From IMG/VR virus record IMGVR_UViG_3300045006_000090, positions 1-46,922 of that record: a stretch of 46,922 nt of DNA; one strand, given 5' to 3'. The notes under the pieces were generated by a model. That model did no database searches, was not told the origin of the DNA, and worked only from the letters and a program-made list of their open reading frames with translations. How positions within the stretch are numbered: the first letter of the stretch is position 1; every line of letters starts with the position of its first letter. The position numbers and the translations under genes were made by a program. Source of the stretch: a virus. This document shows, in pieces, positions 1 to 6,639 of this stretch.

Positions 1-174
1 CCCGGCGCAAGGTCGCGGACACCTCGGACTGAGACAAACCCGTTGCTTCGGAAATTTCAAGGGTGGTCCACCCATTACGCCGCAATTCCAGAACGCGAGC
101 GGTAATGTCCAAAAGCCGTTGGTCTTCACCTGGGGCTGCCAGGGGGACCACCCCGACCACCTTCTGCCCGTCCT
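1..174. repeat. Left copy of 174-bp terminal overlap
   Basis: These 174 bases match 46749-46922 in the same orientation, with one difference: a at 128 and c at 46876. The difference falls in a third codon position (GGT versus GGG, both Gly) of the small-terminase gene on the minus strand. The match lets that gene read straight across the window ends, so the simplest reading is a circular or circularly permuted genome whose ends overlap in this window. A true direct terminal repeat is possible but would duplicate part of a coding region. Confidence 0.95.
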
Positions 175-337
175 GCCCCTCTTCGCGCCTTGACCGCATG
201 GGCGGAATCTTTGGAAGAACGGCGGGAACGTCGGCACCACCAACGGGAACACCCGCGCCGGGGTCCCCCAGGGCAAAACCTGGGGGCTGTCCATCATTCC
301 CTCCCCCACCTGGGGGTAAACCCTTCTTGCGCGCCAT
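1..337 (-). CDS. Terminase small subunit, N-terminal part (continues at 46748)
   Basis: This is the 5' part of the small terminase, which recognises phage DNA and recruits the large subunit. The gene runs off the left end and continues in the same frame at 46748 down to 46309, giving about 258 aa. The chosen ATG at 337 has GGAAGG about 8-10 nt upstream, and the protein starts MARKKGLPPGG. The first 60 residues are Gly/Pro-rich and probably disordered. They are followed by a helix-turn-helix, with GWTTLEISEATGLSQSEVS readable at the junction. It lies 24 nt downstream of the Cys-rich membrane protein gene and heads the packaging genes. The large terminase downstream supports the call. Confidence 0.8.
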   Translation of the reverse strand, partial: MARKKGLPPGGGGNDGQPPGFALGDPGAGVPVGGADVPAVLPKIPPMRSRREEGQDGQKVVGVVPLAAPGEDQRLLDITARVLELRRNGWTTLEISEATGLSQSEVSATLRR

Positions 338-361
338 CAACCGCAACCTTCCGTTGGTTTT

Positions 362-724
362 CTACCGGCAAACCGCCAGTACAACCACAGCGCAAACCCC
401 GATGAAAAGCAGGATGCCTCCAACCGGCACCTGCCCGGCCTCATGCTCGCAATCCTGCCCCCTGTAACACCGACCGTCGCACTCTTCCCCCTGGAATTGG
501 CACCGGGGATTTTCAACCCCCCACTTGCTTCCCTGAATGCGCTTCATATTTTCACCTGTCATGGTATCAGCCGGAAAACTGATAACCTGTCCGTTTTCCT
601 CCCAGGGACAAGGCATCCCGCGAAAGCACATCCCCGCGCATTTCTCCCCGGCAAACCGGCACCTCGGGTTTTTCTCCCCCCAGGTGCTTCCCCACGGGCT
701 TCCGTGCATCTTCATTTTCACCAT
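362..724 (-). CDS. Tandem Cys-motif protein with C-terminal membrane anchor
   Basis: Function not recognised. The protein (120 aa from ATG 724) holds two copies of one unit: NPRC-x6-C-x3-C-x5-C at about residues 19-36 and again about 80-97. Each copy follows a similar MK...GS.WG lead. It ends in a hydrophobic helix (VGGILLFIGVCAVVVLAVCR) that would anchor it in the inner membrane. An internal ATG at 547 is preceded by AGGTGAAAAT, so the second unit alone (61 aa) could also be made. The arrangement looks like a duplicated small gene fused in frame. The start is uncertain (724, 715 or 709); a promoter-like sequence at 753-781 argues against longer starts. It is the first gene of the leftward packaging run. 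Confidence 0.6.
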   Translation of the reverse strand: MVKMKMHGSPWGSTWGEKNPRCRFAGEKCAGMCFRGMPCPWEENGQVISFPADTMTGENMKRIQGSKWGVENPRCQFQGEECDGRCYRGQDCEHEAGQVPVGGILLFIGVCAVVVLAVCR

Positions 725-752
725 CAAAACCTGTTCCCGTTCCCGGACTTCA

Positions 753-781
753 ACCATAGACAACCCGGTTGTCATTGTCAA
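753..781 (-). promoter_or_regulatory. Predicted leftward sigma70-type promoter for packaging operon
   Basis: The minus strand reads TTGACA at 781-776, a 17-nt spacer, then TATGGT at 758-753. The -35 is perfect and the -10 matches TATAAT at four of six positions. The flank GTTGACAATGACAAC is shared with other gaps in this genome. Transcription would start near 746, just ahead of the Cys-motif gene and the small terminase. Confidence 0.55.
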
Positions 782-1531
782 CTTATTTCTTCCAGGTGTT
801 GTACCGGGGGAACAGGTGGCCAACCGGGGCACCACACCGGGCAGGGGCACCACCGGGGGGGGACACCTCGACGCGGGGACGCGGGCGCGCGGGGACGCAT
901 GGATGCGGCCGGGCGGATGTGAGCGGTAGCGGTTCCAACCGGAGAGAAGGGAGAGGGGAAGAGAGGGGGAGAAATTGTCAATGTGGTGATGTAGGACATT
1001 TCAACACCTTTGCTCATACCAGCAACTACCAGCAACATACAGCAAACATACAGCAAGGGTTTCCCGAGTGTTCTCATGGTCTTATCATGCCTTGCTGTAT
1101 GTTGCCAGTAGTTTTGCCATTCTATTACACACGTAAGATAAGGCACAACATTTCTACTATATGATTGTTTAATACTTTTCTAGGTATCTCCAAAATCAGC
1201 CGTGCGTTTAGAATAGAAAAACTACTGGCAACATACAGCAGCCATGTCTAATATATCGAAATCATTGAGAAAACCTTTGCTGTATGTTTGCTGTATGTTG
1301 CCAGTAGTTGCCAGATGGTGAAAGGTAGTCAAATGGTGTCCATCTGTAGTTTAATGTAGTATGGCATGACACATTTTGACAGCGAAGTGATAAGAAATTT
1401 TACACTTTTAAAAAGTTGCATGGAAATCTTACACCCACCCCCTAATCGTGTCAGAAAATGAACACTGTTGACTGTAAAAATACTATGCAAAATTGCGCAA
1501 TGCGCGATAACCACCTGTTTTGACAAAGAAA
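782..1531. other. 750-bp non-coding region with nested inverted repeats
   Basis: No convincing gene lies here. Bases 782-960 are very GC-rich and contain two copies of CGCGGGGACGC. Bases 1000-1531 are distinctly AT-rich compared with the rest of the genome and carry the symmetric repeat array described separately, plus a near-palindrome ACTTTTAAAAAGT around 1405. A plus-strand TTGACA-17-TTTACA around 1375-1403 resembles a promoter, but no rightward gene follows. The region separates the terminator of the two-HTH gene from the packaging promoter. It is the largest gap in the genome, and an origin of replication or control locus is the leading guess. Confidence 0.7.
1020..1313. repeat. Nested symmetric array of TTGCTGTATGTT repeats (candidate origin or control site)
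   Basis: Six copies of TTGCTGTATGTT or its near match are arranged as minus, minus, plus, minus, plus, plus. The outer arms, 1020-1056 and about 1277-1313, are inverted copies of each other with a few mismatches, and each has two tandem 12-mers. The inner arms, 1092-1113 and 1220-1240, are also inverted copies and extend into GCCAGTAGTT. Both pairs are centred near 1166, in an AT-rich stretch. Iteron-like repeats flanking an AT-rich centre are typical of replication origins, but operator arrays or recombination sites can look similar. Repeats are seen directly; the role is inferred. Confidence 0.85.
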
Positions 1532-1556
1532 AACCCACCCCGTATGGGGGTGGGTT
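1523..1556 (-). terminator. Rho-independent terminator after two-HTH gene
   Basis: The minus strand forms AACCCACCCC / GGGGTGGGTT (1556-1532), a 10-bp stem with a 5-nt loop, followed by TTTTCTTTG. It lies 24 nt downstream of the stop of the gene at 1580 and closes the 5376-1580 operon. Confidence 0.85.
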
Positions 1557-1579
1557 GTCGGATGATGTGCGACGGTCGG

Positions 1580-2884
1580 TTACAGGTTGTCAACCGGCAC
1601 GTTGGGGTTGGATTCGGTGCCGCCCGCCGCGACCCACGCATCGAAGACGTGACGCCACAGGGCACCCGACAAAATCTTCCCCACGACGGTACGATGGACC
1701 CCGTGCTTGGCCGCGATGGTGGTCATGGTCTGCTTGCGGTCTTCCTGCAAGATGGCCAGGGCCCCGCGCGGGGTCAACTTGTTCGCATGGGTAGCCTTGG
1801 CATTGGTCTTGGGGGACTCTTCGTTCGGCGCGTTCATGGTCTTGCCTTCTTTTCCCTTGCCCTTCTTGGGGCTGGGAGTGTTGCCGGAATGGGTGCGCTT
1901 GGGGGTCAGGTTGACCGCCTTGCCCTTCCGGGTGGTGGTGGAATGCTTGGACACCCCGGAAGGCTTGCGGGCTTCCTGGGGCGTTTCCGTGGTGATGGGG
2001 TGCAATTCTTGAAGGTTGCCGCCCGCAAGCAAGATGGGCTTGCGGGATTTGGTGGGCAGGGGGACCATCTTGCCGCCTACCGCGCGCAGTTCCAGGTTGA
2101 AAAGGGAACAATCCCGCCAACTCCCGTTGACCGGAAACAGCTTGAAGCCGTGCGCGATGGAAAGGGACCCGTGAAAGGCGGAAAAGACGGCATCGGACAG
2201 GGTGACAACCGCGACGTGTTCCGCATCAACCGGGACGGTCAACAGCGGAAAAGACTCCATGCCCGGAAGGTAGGTGGCATCGGTGTAGATGATGCGGTCC
2301 TGTTCCTGTTGGGTTCCGTCCCAATAGAAACGCCCGATGGTGGACAGTAGCAGCTTGGGGAAGTCGGGATGCGGCCGGAAATGCACCGGGTTGGTGAATT
2401 CCAGTTTGTTGGTTGCCTCATTCTTCGATAGGTGCCGGATGATTCCCGTCTGTAGGATGTTTTCATTCTTCCCGATGGTGGCGAAAGCGCCCGGATTCCC
2501 CTTGCCGTAAAGCAGGAAGTCCACCGAACACCCCAGGGCATCGGCAATGGCAATGATGGTGTCGGCGGATGGCGCGCGCCGGGCGGCAAGGATAAGAGAC
2601 AGGGCACAGGGGGAGATTCCGGCGGCAAGGGCAAGGTCGGCCTGCGATTTGATGTGCGTCAACGTTCCGGCACCACCATTGGCCGCTCCGGGGGTGGGAA
2701 TCCGCGCGACAAGGCGGGAAATGATCGCCGCCTTGATACGGTTGATGAAGCCAAGCGCCCATCCGGCCAGCTTCTCTTCCGTGGTCTTGTGATGCCCGCC
2801 TCCAACGCCCATGCCCGCTTTGCGCGCGCACGCTGTCTTGCCGGTCTTCCCGGTCTTCCGGTCGCTCTGTTTCCTGGGTTTCAT
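1580..2884 (-). CDS. DNA-binding protein with XRE-type HTH and C-terminal HTH-like domain
   Basis: The protein is 434 aa. An XRE/Cro-type helix-turn-helix occupies about residues 77-127 (QADLALAAGI then ADTIIAIADALGCSVDFLLYG). The middle, about 130-300, is unassigned. A Lys/Thr-rich linker follows (about 300-350), then a second HTH-like stretch near 375-410 (TTIAAKHGVHRTVVGKILSG). Two DNA-binding ends joined by a basic linker suggest a regulator or an initiator-like protein bridging sites. It is the last gene before the symmetric repeat region, which makes that array a candidate target. ATG 2884 is chosen for GGAAGGG 6-7 nt upstream. An internal ATG after the linker (MNAPNEES) has only a weak ribosome site. 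It is not a typical CI repressor because no peptidase domain is visible. Confidence 0.7.
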   Translation of the reverse strand: MKPRKQSDRKTGKTGKTACARKAGMGVGGGHHKTTEEKLAGWALGFINRIKAAIISRLVARIPTPGAANGGAGTLTHIKSQADLALAAGISPCALSLILAARRAPSADTIIAIADALGCSVDFLLYGKGNPGAFATIGKNENILQTGIIRHLSKNEATNKLEFTNPVHFRPHPDFPKLLLSTIGRFYWDGTQQEQDRIIYTDATYLPGMESFPLLTVPVDAEHVAVVTLSDAVFSAFHGSLSIAHGFKLFPVNGSWRDCSLFNLELRAVGGKMVPLPTKSRKPILLAGGNLQELHPITTETPQEARKPSGVSKHSTTTRKGKAVNLTPKRTHSGNTPSPKKGKGKEGKTMNAPNEESPKTNAKATHANKLTPRGALAILQEDRKQTMTTIAAKHGVHRTVVGKILSGALWRHVFDAWVAAGGTESNPNVPVDNL

Positions 2885-2942
2885 GGTCTTTCCCTTCCTT
2901 GGTTGGGGTGATGGGGATGGCAAATGCCGCCCCAATTGAAGA

Positions 2943-3170
2943 TCAAATGAAACGGTCCCGTGATGCTTCGTTCCAAGGTCTGTTGCAAGGCCAAATTAAC
3001 GATAGGCCAAGCGTGCAAACTGCAAACAAGACAAGCAAAAATCCGCCAATGGCCTGAATGTTTCTATCGTGATATTCTACAGCTATTTTTGCCCGTTCGA
3101 TTTCACATGCTATCGAAATGAGTTCAAGCCTTGTTCTTAGATCGCTGTGCCATCTGGCATGATCGGTCAT
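2943..3170 (-). CDS. Small single-pass membrane protein
   Basis: Unrecognised 75-aa protein. ATG 3170 is chosen because AAAGGAG sits 7 nt upstream; a longer frame upstream lacks such a site. The N-terminal half is amphipathic (LRTRLELISIACEIERAKIAVEY), and one hydrophobic segment, IGGFLLVLFAVCTLGLSLIW, lies near residues 44-63. The tail is short and basic. It belongs to the accessory operon between the zinc-finger-like gene and the two-HTH gene. Single-pass proteins of this size in phages can be host-takeover, superinfection or lysis factors, but nothing here decides between these. Confidence 0.65.
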   Translation of the reverse strand: MTDHARWHSDLRTRLELISIACEIERAKIAVEYHDRNIQAIGGFLLVLFAVCTLGLSLIWPCNRPWNEASRDRFI

Positions 3171-3267
3171 CGTCGTTCTCCTTTCCCGCTTTCCCCCTGG
3201 GATGGTGCGGGCCTGGGCGGCGGTATCGAGCCTGACGTTTCGTGTCATTATAGTCATACGCAAATTC

Positions 3268-3498
3268 CTATCGGTTAATTTTTTCCAATGGCAAAGACTT
3301 GTGTTTTGGACAGGCATGAACTGTAACGTGCATTCCCCTAATCCTTGCTGTCGGAATTCCAAAAAACTGCGTTTGGATTTGTGCCTCAATCTCTATCCAT
3401 CCAATAGGCAAGATTGGATTTTCGTCTCTATCATATTCGGTAATTACCTTTTTTGAACATAAGTCACAGCGCAATTCTACTTTCCGTGATGCTGCCAT
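3268..3498 (-). CDS. Small putative zinc-binding protein
   Basis: This is a 76-aa protein with an N-terminal C-x2-C (CDLCSKK, residues 11-14) and a C-terminal C-x2-H (ACPKHK, near 63-66). This spacing suits a single zinc site. The ribosome site AGGAGG lies 8 nt before ATG 3498. Local base composition is richer in A and T than in the structural genes, which suggests a different origin. Function is unknown. Its start is overlapped by 35 nt by the end of the short gene at 3464-3604. Confidence 0.65.
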   Translation of the reverse strand: MAASRKVELRCDLCSKKVITEYDRDENPILPIGWIEIEAQIQTQFFGIPTARIRGMHVTVHACPKHKSLPLEKINR

Positions 3499-3604
3499 TG
3501 TAATAGTCCTCCTGATATTGGTTATGGGTGAACCGCCCGGGAGTCACTTTCCCTCCAGCCGTTTGCGCGCCTCGATGGACGGGGACGGGGATTGATATTG
3601 TCAT
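3464..3604 (-). CDS. Short hypothetical protein, 46 aa
   Basis: A 46-codon frame starts at ATG 3604, with AAAGGA 8 nt upstream. The upstream gene stops four bases before this ATG, a coupling geometry common in this genome. The protein (MTISIPVPVHRGAQ...) has no recognised motif. It overlaps the start of the zinc-binding gene by 35 nt and its coding sequence contains that gene's ribosome site. It may be a real peptide or a leader that couples translation. Confidence 0.4.
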   Translation of the reverse strand: MTISIPVPVHRGAQTAGGKVTPGRFTHNQYQEDYYNGSITESRIAL

Positions 3605-3608
3605 GGCG

Positions 3609-4394
3609 TTATTCCTTTTTCTCATCAATTACTATGGTGGCAACGATGCCGGAAGCCGGGTTGGTTGTGATGGTGACATTCTTCATTTTGGCGTTGTGGG
3701 TGGCGATGGAAAGGTTTTCAACGGCAATCAACAGCCGCGCCATTTCCTGTGAACGGGTGATCTCGGGGTGTCCATCGGAATTGCCAGTCATCCATTCCCC
3801 AGGATTTTTCTCCCATTCCGTCCATGTCATTTTCCCGAAAAGACCCTTGCGGTTGAATTCCAGGTTACAAGCTTCCTGGTCGGCATGGGCGGCTTCGTCG
3901 CGGATGTACTCTTCCAGGGTGGCGGTCAAGACCTCAATTCGTTGGACTGAGGAGTTGAAGGCACCTATTTTGGTGGAAATGCGGTCCATGATTTCCCGCA
4001 TTTCATAGGCGTTTCCACTGGCCTTCATAATGCCAAGGCGGGAAACATTCGGACGGCAAGCAAGCCAAGAATGCCCCCCGATTGCCTCTTGACCGTTCCC
4101 CGTAAGCGCCTGTGAGAGAAATTCCGCCGAATCCTGGAAGGAACGAGAACAACTGGAAGCCAAAGCGGCGAAGACATCCTTGAAGGAATGCAATGCGGAA
4201 TCGGCACAGCCCGGCATGATGCGGAACAGGGAGAGAAGTTCATTCCCAATCCGGGCGGCTTCGGCTTCGGCAACGGCAATCTGAGACATCAACCACAGCC
4301 CAAGGCGGGTGGTCATGGTCTTCGCGGCCGATTCCTGGAAAGACTTAGGGGGGATGGCAGGGGGGACAGGGGGGACGGGGGATTGGGTGGTCAT
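3609..4394 (-). CDS. Hypothetical helical protein, 261 aa
   Basis: Not recognised. ATG 4394 is preferred over the ATG three codons earlier because AAGG then sits 9 nt upstream. The N terminus is Pro/Ser-rich (SPVPPVPPAIPP). The rest is predicted mainly helical, with coiled-coil-like stretches (ISTKIGAFNSSVQRIEVLTATLEEY) and a beta-rich end (VTITTNPASGIVATIVIDEKKE). No signal peptide or membrane segment is seen. It is part of the accessory operon after the methyltransferase-like gene. Confidence 0.6.
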   Translation of the reverse strand: MTTQSPVPPVPPAIPPKSFQESAAKTMTTRLGLWLMSQIAVAEAEAARIGNELLSLFRIMPGCADSALHSFKDVFAALASSCSRSFQDSAEFLSQALTGNGQEAIGGHSWLACRPNVSRLGIMKASGNAYEMREIMDRISTKIGAFNSSVQRIEVLTATLEEYIRDEAAHADQEACNLEFNRKGLFGKMTWTEWEKNPGEWMTGNSDGHPEITRSQEMARLLIAVENLSIATHNAKMKNVTITTNPASGIVATIVIDEKKE

Positions 4395-4444
4395 GGTTTG
4401 CATCCTTGGTTTTTGGTTTCGGTTGGTCCGGGTCCAGGTCCGGT

Positions 4445-4816
4445 CTATCGGCCGGGTGCTTTTCCGGTGAAAAGAAACCGGATGAAGTCCAAAGCCGGAT
4501 GTTTGGACTTCGGCTTTGCGGGAAGGTCTGTGATAGTTGACTCGACGTTGGTGTCAAGGGCTTGCATCCCCGCTATGAATCCGCGCGCCCGGCTTTCAAG
4601 CATGGCCACCATCAACGCGGTTGGCTTGTAGTCGGTCTTCATCACGATAACGAAGGTGGGGGGATGACTTGACCACTGTTCCAGGGAGAAGGCTGGCGGA
4701 TGGTCGGGGAAGAGGTCTTGGAAGCCCTTGGTAGCGCAAAAGACGTAGAGGTGGATGAATGCCCGCGCGGCAAGATGCCGCTCGGGGATACTGGAGACAA
4801 GGTTGGTGGTTTTCAC
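4445..4816 (-). CDS. Hypothetical protein coupled to methyltransferase
   Basis: An unrecognised 123-aa protein. The GTG at 4816 overlaps the TGA of the methyltransferase gene (GTGA), with AAAGGA 6-7 nt upstream; this decides the start over an ATG further upstream that lacks a ribosome site. Visible features are an aromatic-rich middle (FIHLYVFCATKGFQDLFPDHPPAF) and a basic C terminus. Tight coupling suggests it acts with the methyltransferase-like protein, for example as a partner or protective factor, but this is inference from position only. Confidence 0.55.
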   Translation of the reverse strand: MKTTNLVSSIPERHLAARAFIHLYVFCATKGFQDLFPDHPPAFSLEQWSSHPPTFVIVMKTDYKPTALMVAMLESRARGFIAGMQALDTNVESTITDLPAKPKSKHPALDFIRFLFTGKAPGR

Positions 4817-5376
4817 TTTGCTTTCCTTTCTGTTGACCATTGGGAAGCCATTGCCCATGCTATTCCCGCCAATGTTCTGGACCGATTCCGCCAGCGCTCA
4901 GGGGAGGGGATTTCATGGTGTACCCTTCCTTCTCTTCCATTGACAATTTCTGTGGGGACAAGCAATGGAAGATTTTTCAACCAAAGGCATGTTGCTTTTA
5001 CCTCTCCATGCCCAAATTGCCAGGGTTGTATTATTTGGTCGGGCTTGCGAATTTTCGTAGAAATAATGGAAACAGGATTTTCAAGCGCAATTTTTTTTAT
5101 TGGTGCATTCAGTAGAAGCCGCACAAAATCAAGCGCATCTTCCTGTTCCTTGCGCTTATTTTTAAACCATCTTGCCCCGGATGTTGCAAGATGCGTGCAA
5201 GGCGGATGACAGACCATCATGTCCCATCCGTCCAAAAGAACGTCCCTTACGTCCCCTTGGTAGTGCTTTCCCGGCCTTTCCGATGGTAAAAGATCGCAAG
5301 ACATGACATCGTTTCCGAATGCCAAAAAGGCATCCCTGAGAATTCCGCTAAACTCACATGCTACTAGAATTTTCAT
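4813..5376 (-). CDS. DNA cytosine-5 methyltransferase-like protein
   Basis: The 187-aa protein resembles short phage relatives of C5-cytosine methyltransferases. Residues 7-10 (CEFSG) take the place of motif I. HPPCTHLATSGA near 57-68 carries the PPC expected of the catalytic-Cys motif IV. ALENPVS near 98-104 fits the ENV motif VI. KATCLWLKNLP near 127-137 is typical of this short family. A canonical target-recognition domain is absent. It would methylate DNA using SAM, perhaps protecting phage DNA from host restriction. The middle has long A/T runs unlike its neighbours, a sign of separate acquisition. A promoter-like sequence at 5421-5449 precedes it; the ATG has only a weak ribosome site. 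Confidence 0.75.
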   Translation of the reverse strand: MKILVACEFSGILRDAFLAFGNDVMSCDLLPSERPGKHYQGDVRDVLLDGWDMMVCHPPCTHLATSGARWFKNKRKEQEDALDFVRLLLNAPIKKIALENPVSIISTKIRKPDQIIQPWQFGHGEVKATCLWLKNLPLLVPTEIVNGREGRVHHEIPSPERWRNRSRTLAGIAWAMASQWSTERKAK

Positions 5377-5420
5377 TGTTTAGGCACCAATGCTTTGACC
5401 GGACCATCCGGGCACCCCGA

Positions 5421-5449
5421 ACACTAGACCATCCGTTTTACTTTGTCAA
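5421..5449 (-). promoter_or_regulatory. Predicted leftward promoter for methyltransferase operon
   Basis: The minus strand reads TTGACA at 5449-5444, a 17-nt spacer and TAGTGT at 5426-5421. The flank GTTGACAAAGTAAAA matches the shared motif seen at 776, 8839, 17907 and 36199. It sits just after the lysis-operon terminator, where a new transcript would be expected to start. Confidence 0.55.
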
Positions 5450-5461
5450 CCTTTTCCGGTG

Positions 5462-5493
5462 AAAAAAAGAAGGGCACCCCAACCCGGATGCCC
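5462..5493 (-). terminator. Rho-independent terminator closing lysis operon
   Basis: The minus strand has GGGCATCC (5493-5486), a short loop and GGGTGCCC (5479-5472), an 8-bp stem with one G-U pair. It is followed by TTCTTTTTTT. It lies about 50 nt after the stop of the spanin-like gene at 5546. Confidence 0.85.
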
Positions 5494-5545
5494 CTCCCCG
5501 CCCGTCGCCAAGCCGCTCCAAAGAGAAGCGCGGGCATTCCGAGCG

Positions 5546-6124
5546 TTACCTTGACCCCCAATAGTATCCCAGCCCGACCCCAACGGGAATTAGCGCCACC
5601 AACGCGCCAATGACGCCCCAAGCCAGGGGGGACATTTCCGCCCGTGGTCTTGCCTGTTCCCGGATGGTCCGCACAAGCGCCTGGTTTTCCGTGTCCGCCT
5701 GTTCCAAGGCAGCTTCGCACCTGGGAAGGGTTGCCTTGGCTTCAATGCACGCCAGCATTGCCCGGCGGGTGACAAGAAATTCCCAGCCCTCCTGGGCATG
5801 GTCAAGCGGCGCTTGGATTGCCGCGCGACCGTCCCCGTCCCTTGCCTGCCTGCTTGGTTGCCGGTGTTCCTGCCCCTGGGATTGCCCCTGGTGGTCAACC
5901 TGGGGGTCCACGTTGCGCGGGATACTGTCACCTTCCCCCGGCTGTTCCTGCCCCTGTGGCACCTCCTGGGGCGCTTCCCGGTGCCCTTCCTGGGGCATCC
6001 CCTGGGATTGGTCGCGGGATTCCATCCGTTGCCGGGCGAAATGATCGGAAGGCGGAATTGAACAGTTCATTAAAGCGGTCAACCACATCCCTAGAAGGGC
6101 GGTTTTGAAGATCGCGGGTTTCAT
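5546..6124 (-). CDS. Spanin-like protein with possible lipobox and C-terminal membrane helix
   Basis: The 192-aa protein begins MKPAIFKTALLGMWLTALMNC, a short signal-like helix ending in a possible but imperfect lipobox (LMNC, Cys21). The middle is very Gln/Gly/Pro-rich (about 45-100). A helical, coiled-coil-like part (CEAALEQADTENQALVRTI) follows near 130-150, and the protein ends in a membrane segment (AWGVIGALVALIPVGVG). An N-terminal lipid anchor plus a C-terminal membrane helix is the layout of unimolecular spanins, which fuse inner and outer membranes at lysis. It overlaps the previous gene by 197 nt in another frame, as Rz1 does with Rz. ATG 6124 has AAAGGCC upstream. The assignment is from topology only; the asparagine before Cys21 is unusual. 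Confidence 0.5.
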   Translation of the reverse strand: MKPAIFKTALLGMWLTALMNCSIPPSDHFARQRMESRDQSQGMPQEGHREAPQEVPQGQEQPGEGDSIPRNVDPQVDHQGQSQGQEHRQPSRQARDGDGRAAIQAPLDHAQEGWEFLVTRRAMLACIEAKATLPRCEAALEQADTENQALVRTIREQARPRAEMSPLAWGVIGALVALIPVGVGLGYYWGSR

Positions 6125-6323
6125 CTTCTTTGGCCTTCTTTTCCGCTTTGTATGTTTTAGCGGGGTTGGTGGTAGTGATGATGACCGGCGCGGGTGCATC
6201 GGTGCAAGCCCGACCGGCAAGGAAGCCAAACAGGATAAGGATTGCCGCAATGCCAATCACAAGCACGGCACCCCAGGGGATGCGCGAATTCTCGGGAAAA
6301 AAGATGCCGTTGAATCCGGGCAT
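5928..6323 (-). CDS. Inner-membrane spanin-like (Rz-type) protein
   Basis: The 131-aa protein has a membrane helix near residues 15-36 (WGAVLVIGIAAILILFGFLAG) and a periplasm-facing tail. The tail carries charged, helical sequence (TYKAEKKAKEDETRDLQNR, then RDVVDRFNELFNSAF) and ends in Pro/Gly/Ala-rich repeats. This layout fits an inner-membrane spanin subunit. ATG 6323 follows GGGGGATTGAC and sits one base after the stop of the holin candidate. Its last 197 nt also encode the N terminus of the next gene in a different frame, the nested arrangement known for Rz/Rz1. Sequence identity to known spanins cannot be judged here. Confidence 0.55.
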   Translation of the reverse strand: MPGFNGIFFPENSRIPWGAVLVIGIAAILILFGFLAGRACTDAPAPVIITTTNPAKTYKAEKKAKEDETRDLQNRPSRDVVDRFNELFNSAFRSFRPATDGIPRPIPGDAPGRAPGSAPGGATGAGTAGGR

Positions 6324-6324
6324 G

Positions 6325-6639
6325 TCAATCCCCCTTCTGTTCCGCGTTGGGTTGTGGTGGTTGCGGCGGTTGCGCCAATACTGCCCCAGGTGGCACGATG
6401 TCCGAAACACCAAAGGAAGACCGGGCGCGGGTCCAGTGTTCCCCGACGTTCCCCGCCATGTAAAGCCCCAAGGATGCTGTCAGGATGTCGGCAAGGTTGT
6501 CCCCCGAAATCCATCCCAGGGCGCGGGCAAGCATGGCAATAACAGTCAAATAAATGAAGACCGACAGCTTGCGCCGCCCCTCTTGGGTGGCCGATGATAA
6601 CGCCTTCCCGACTGCTTTCTTGGACTTTTCAGCCGTCAT
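6325..6639 (-). CDS. Holin candidate
   Basis: The 104-aa protein has a basic, cytoplasm-like N terminus (MTAEKSKKAVGKALSS). Two hydrophobic stretches follow, near residues 25-45 (LSVFIYLTVIAMLARALGWI) and 50-65 (LADILTASLGLYMAG). The tail is Pro/Gln-rich and hydrophilic. Size, two membrane spans and position directly before spanin-like genes fit a holin, which forms inner-membrane holes to start lysis. ATG 6639 overlaps the preceding stop (ATGA), with GAGGTGAAAGA upstream. Because the only clear endolysin gene is far away in the tail cluster, the call rests on topology and context. Confidence 0.5.
   Translation of the reverse strand: MTAEKSKKAVGKALSSATQEGRRKLSVFIYLTVIAMLARALGWISGDNLADILTASLGLYMAGNVGEHWTRARSSFGVSDIVPPGAVLAQPPQPPQPNAEQKGD

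Noticed and set aside
769-1164. Several overlapping frames on both strands at 769-1164
   Set aside because: They cross the GC-rich and repeat sequences, have no ribosome sites, and one overlaps the predicted promoter; they appear to be chance frames.
1375-1403. Plus-strand TTGACA-17-TTTACA promoter
   Set aside because: The sequence fits a promoter, but no rightward gene follows and the region is AT-rich, so chance is likely; kept only as a note in the non-coding entry.
1329-1538. Minus-strand frame of 69 codons in the non-coding region
   Set aside because: It starts inside the terminator hairpin, lacks a ribosome site and reads through the AT-rich region with no recognisable protein.
2943-3389. 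Longer version (148 aa) of the small membrane protein
   Set aside because: The internal ATG at 3170 has a strong ribosome site (AAAGGAG), and the longer frame overlaps the zinc-binding gene without one.
5590-6108. Plus- and third-frame open frames opposite the spanin-like genes
   Set aside because: High GC content keeps frames open on the opposite strand; the two minus-strand frames have ribosome sites and membrane segments, the others do not.
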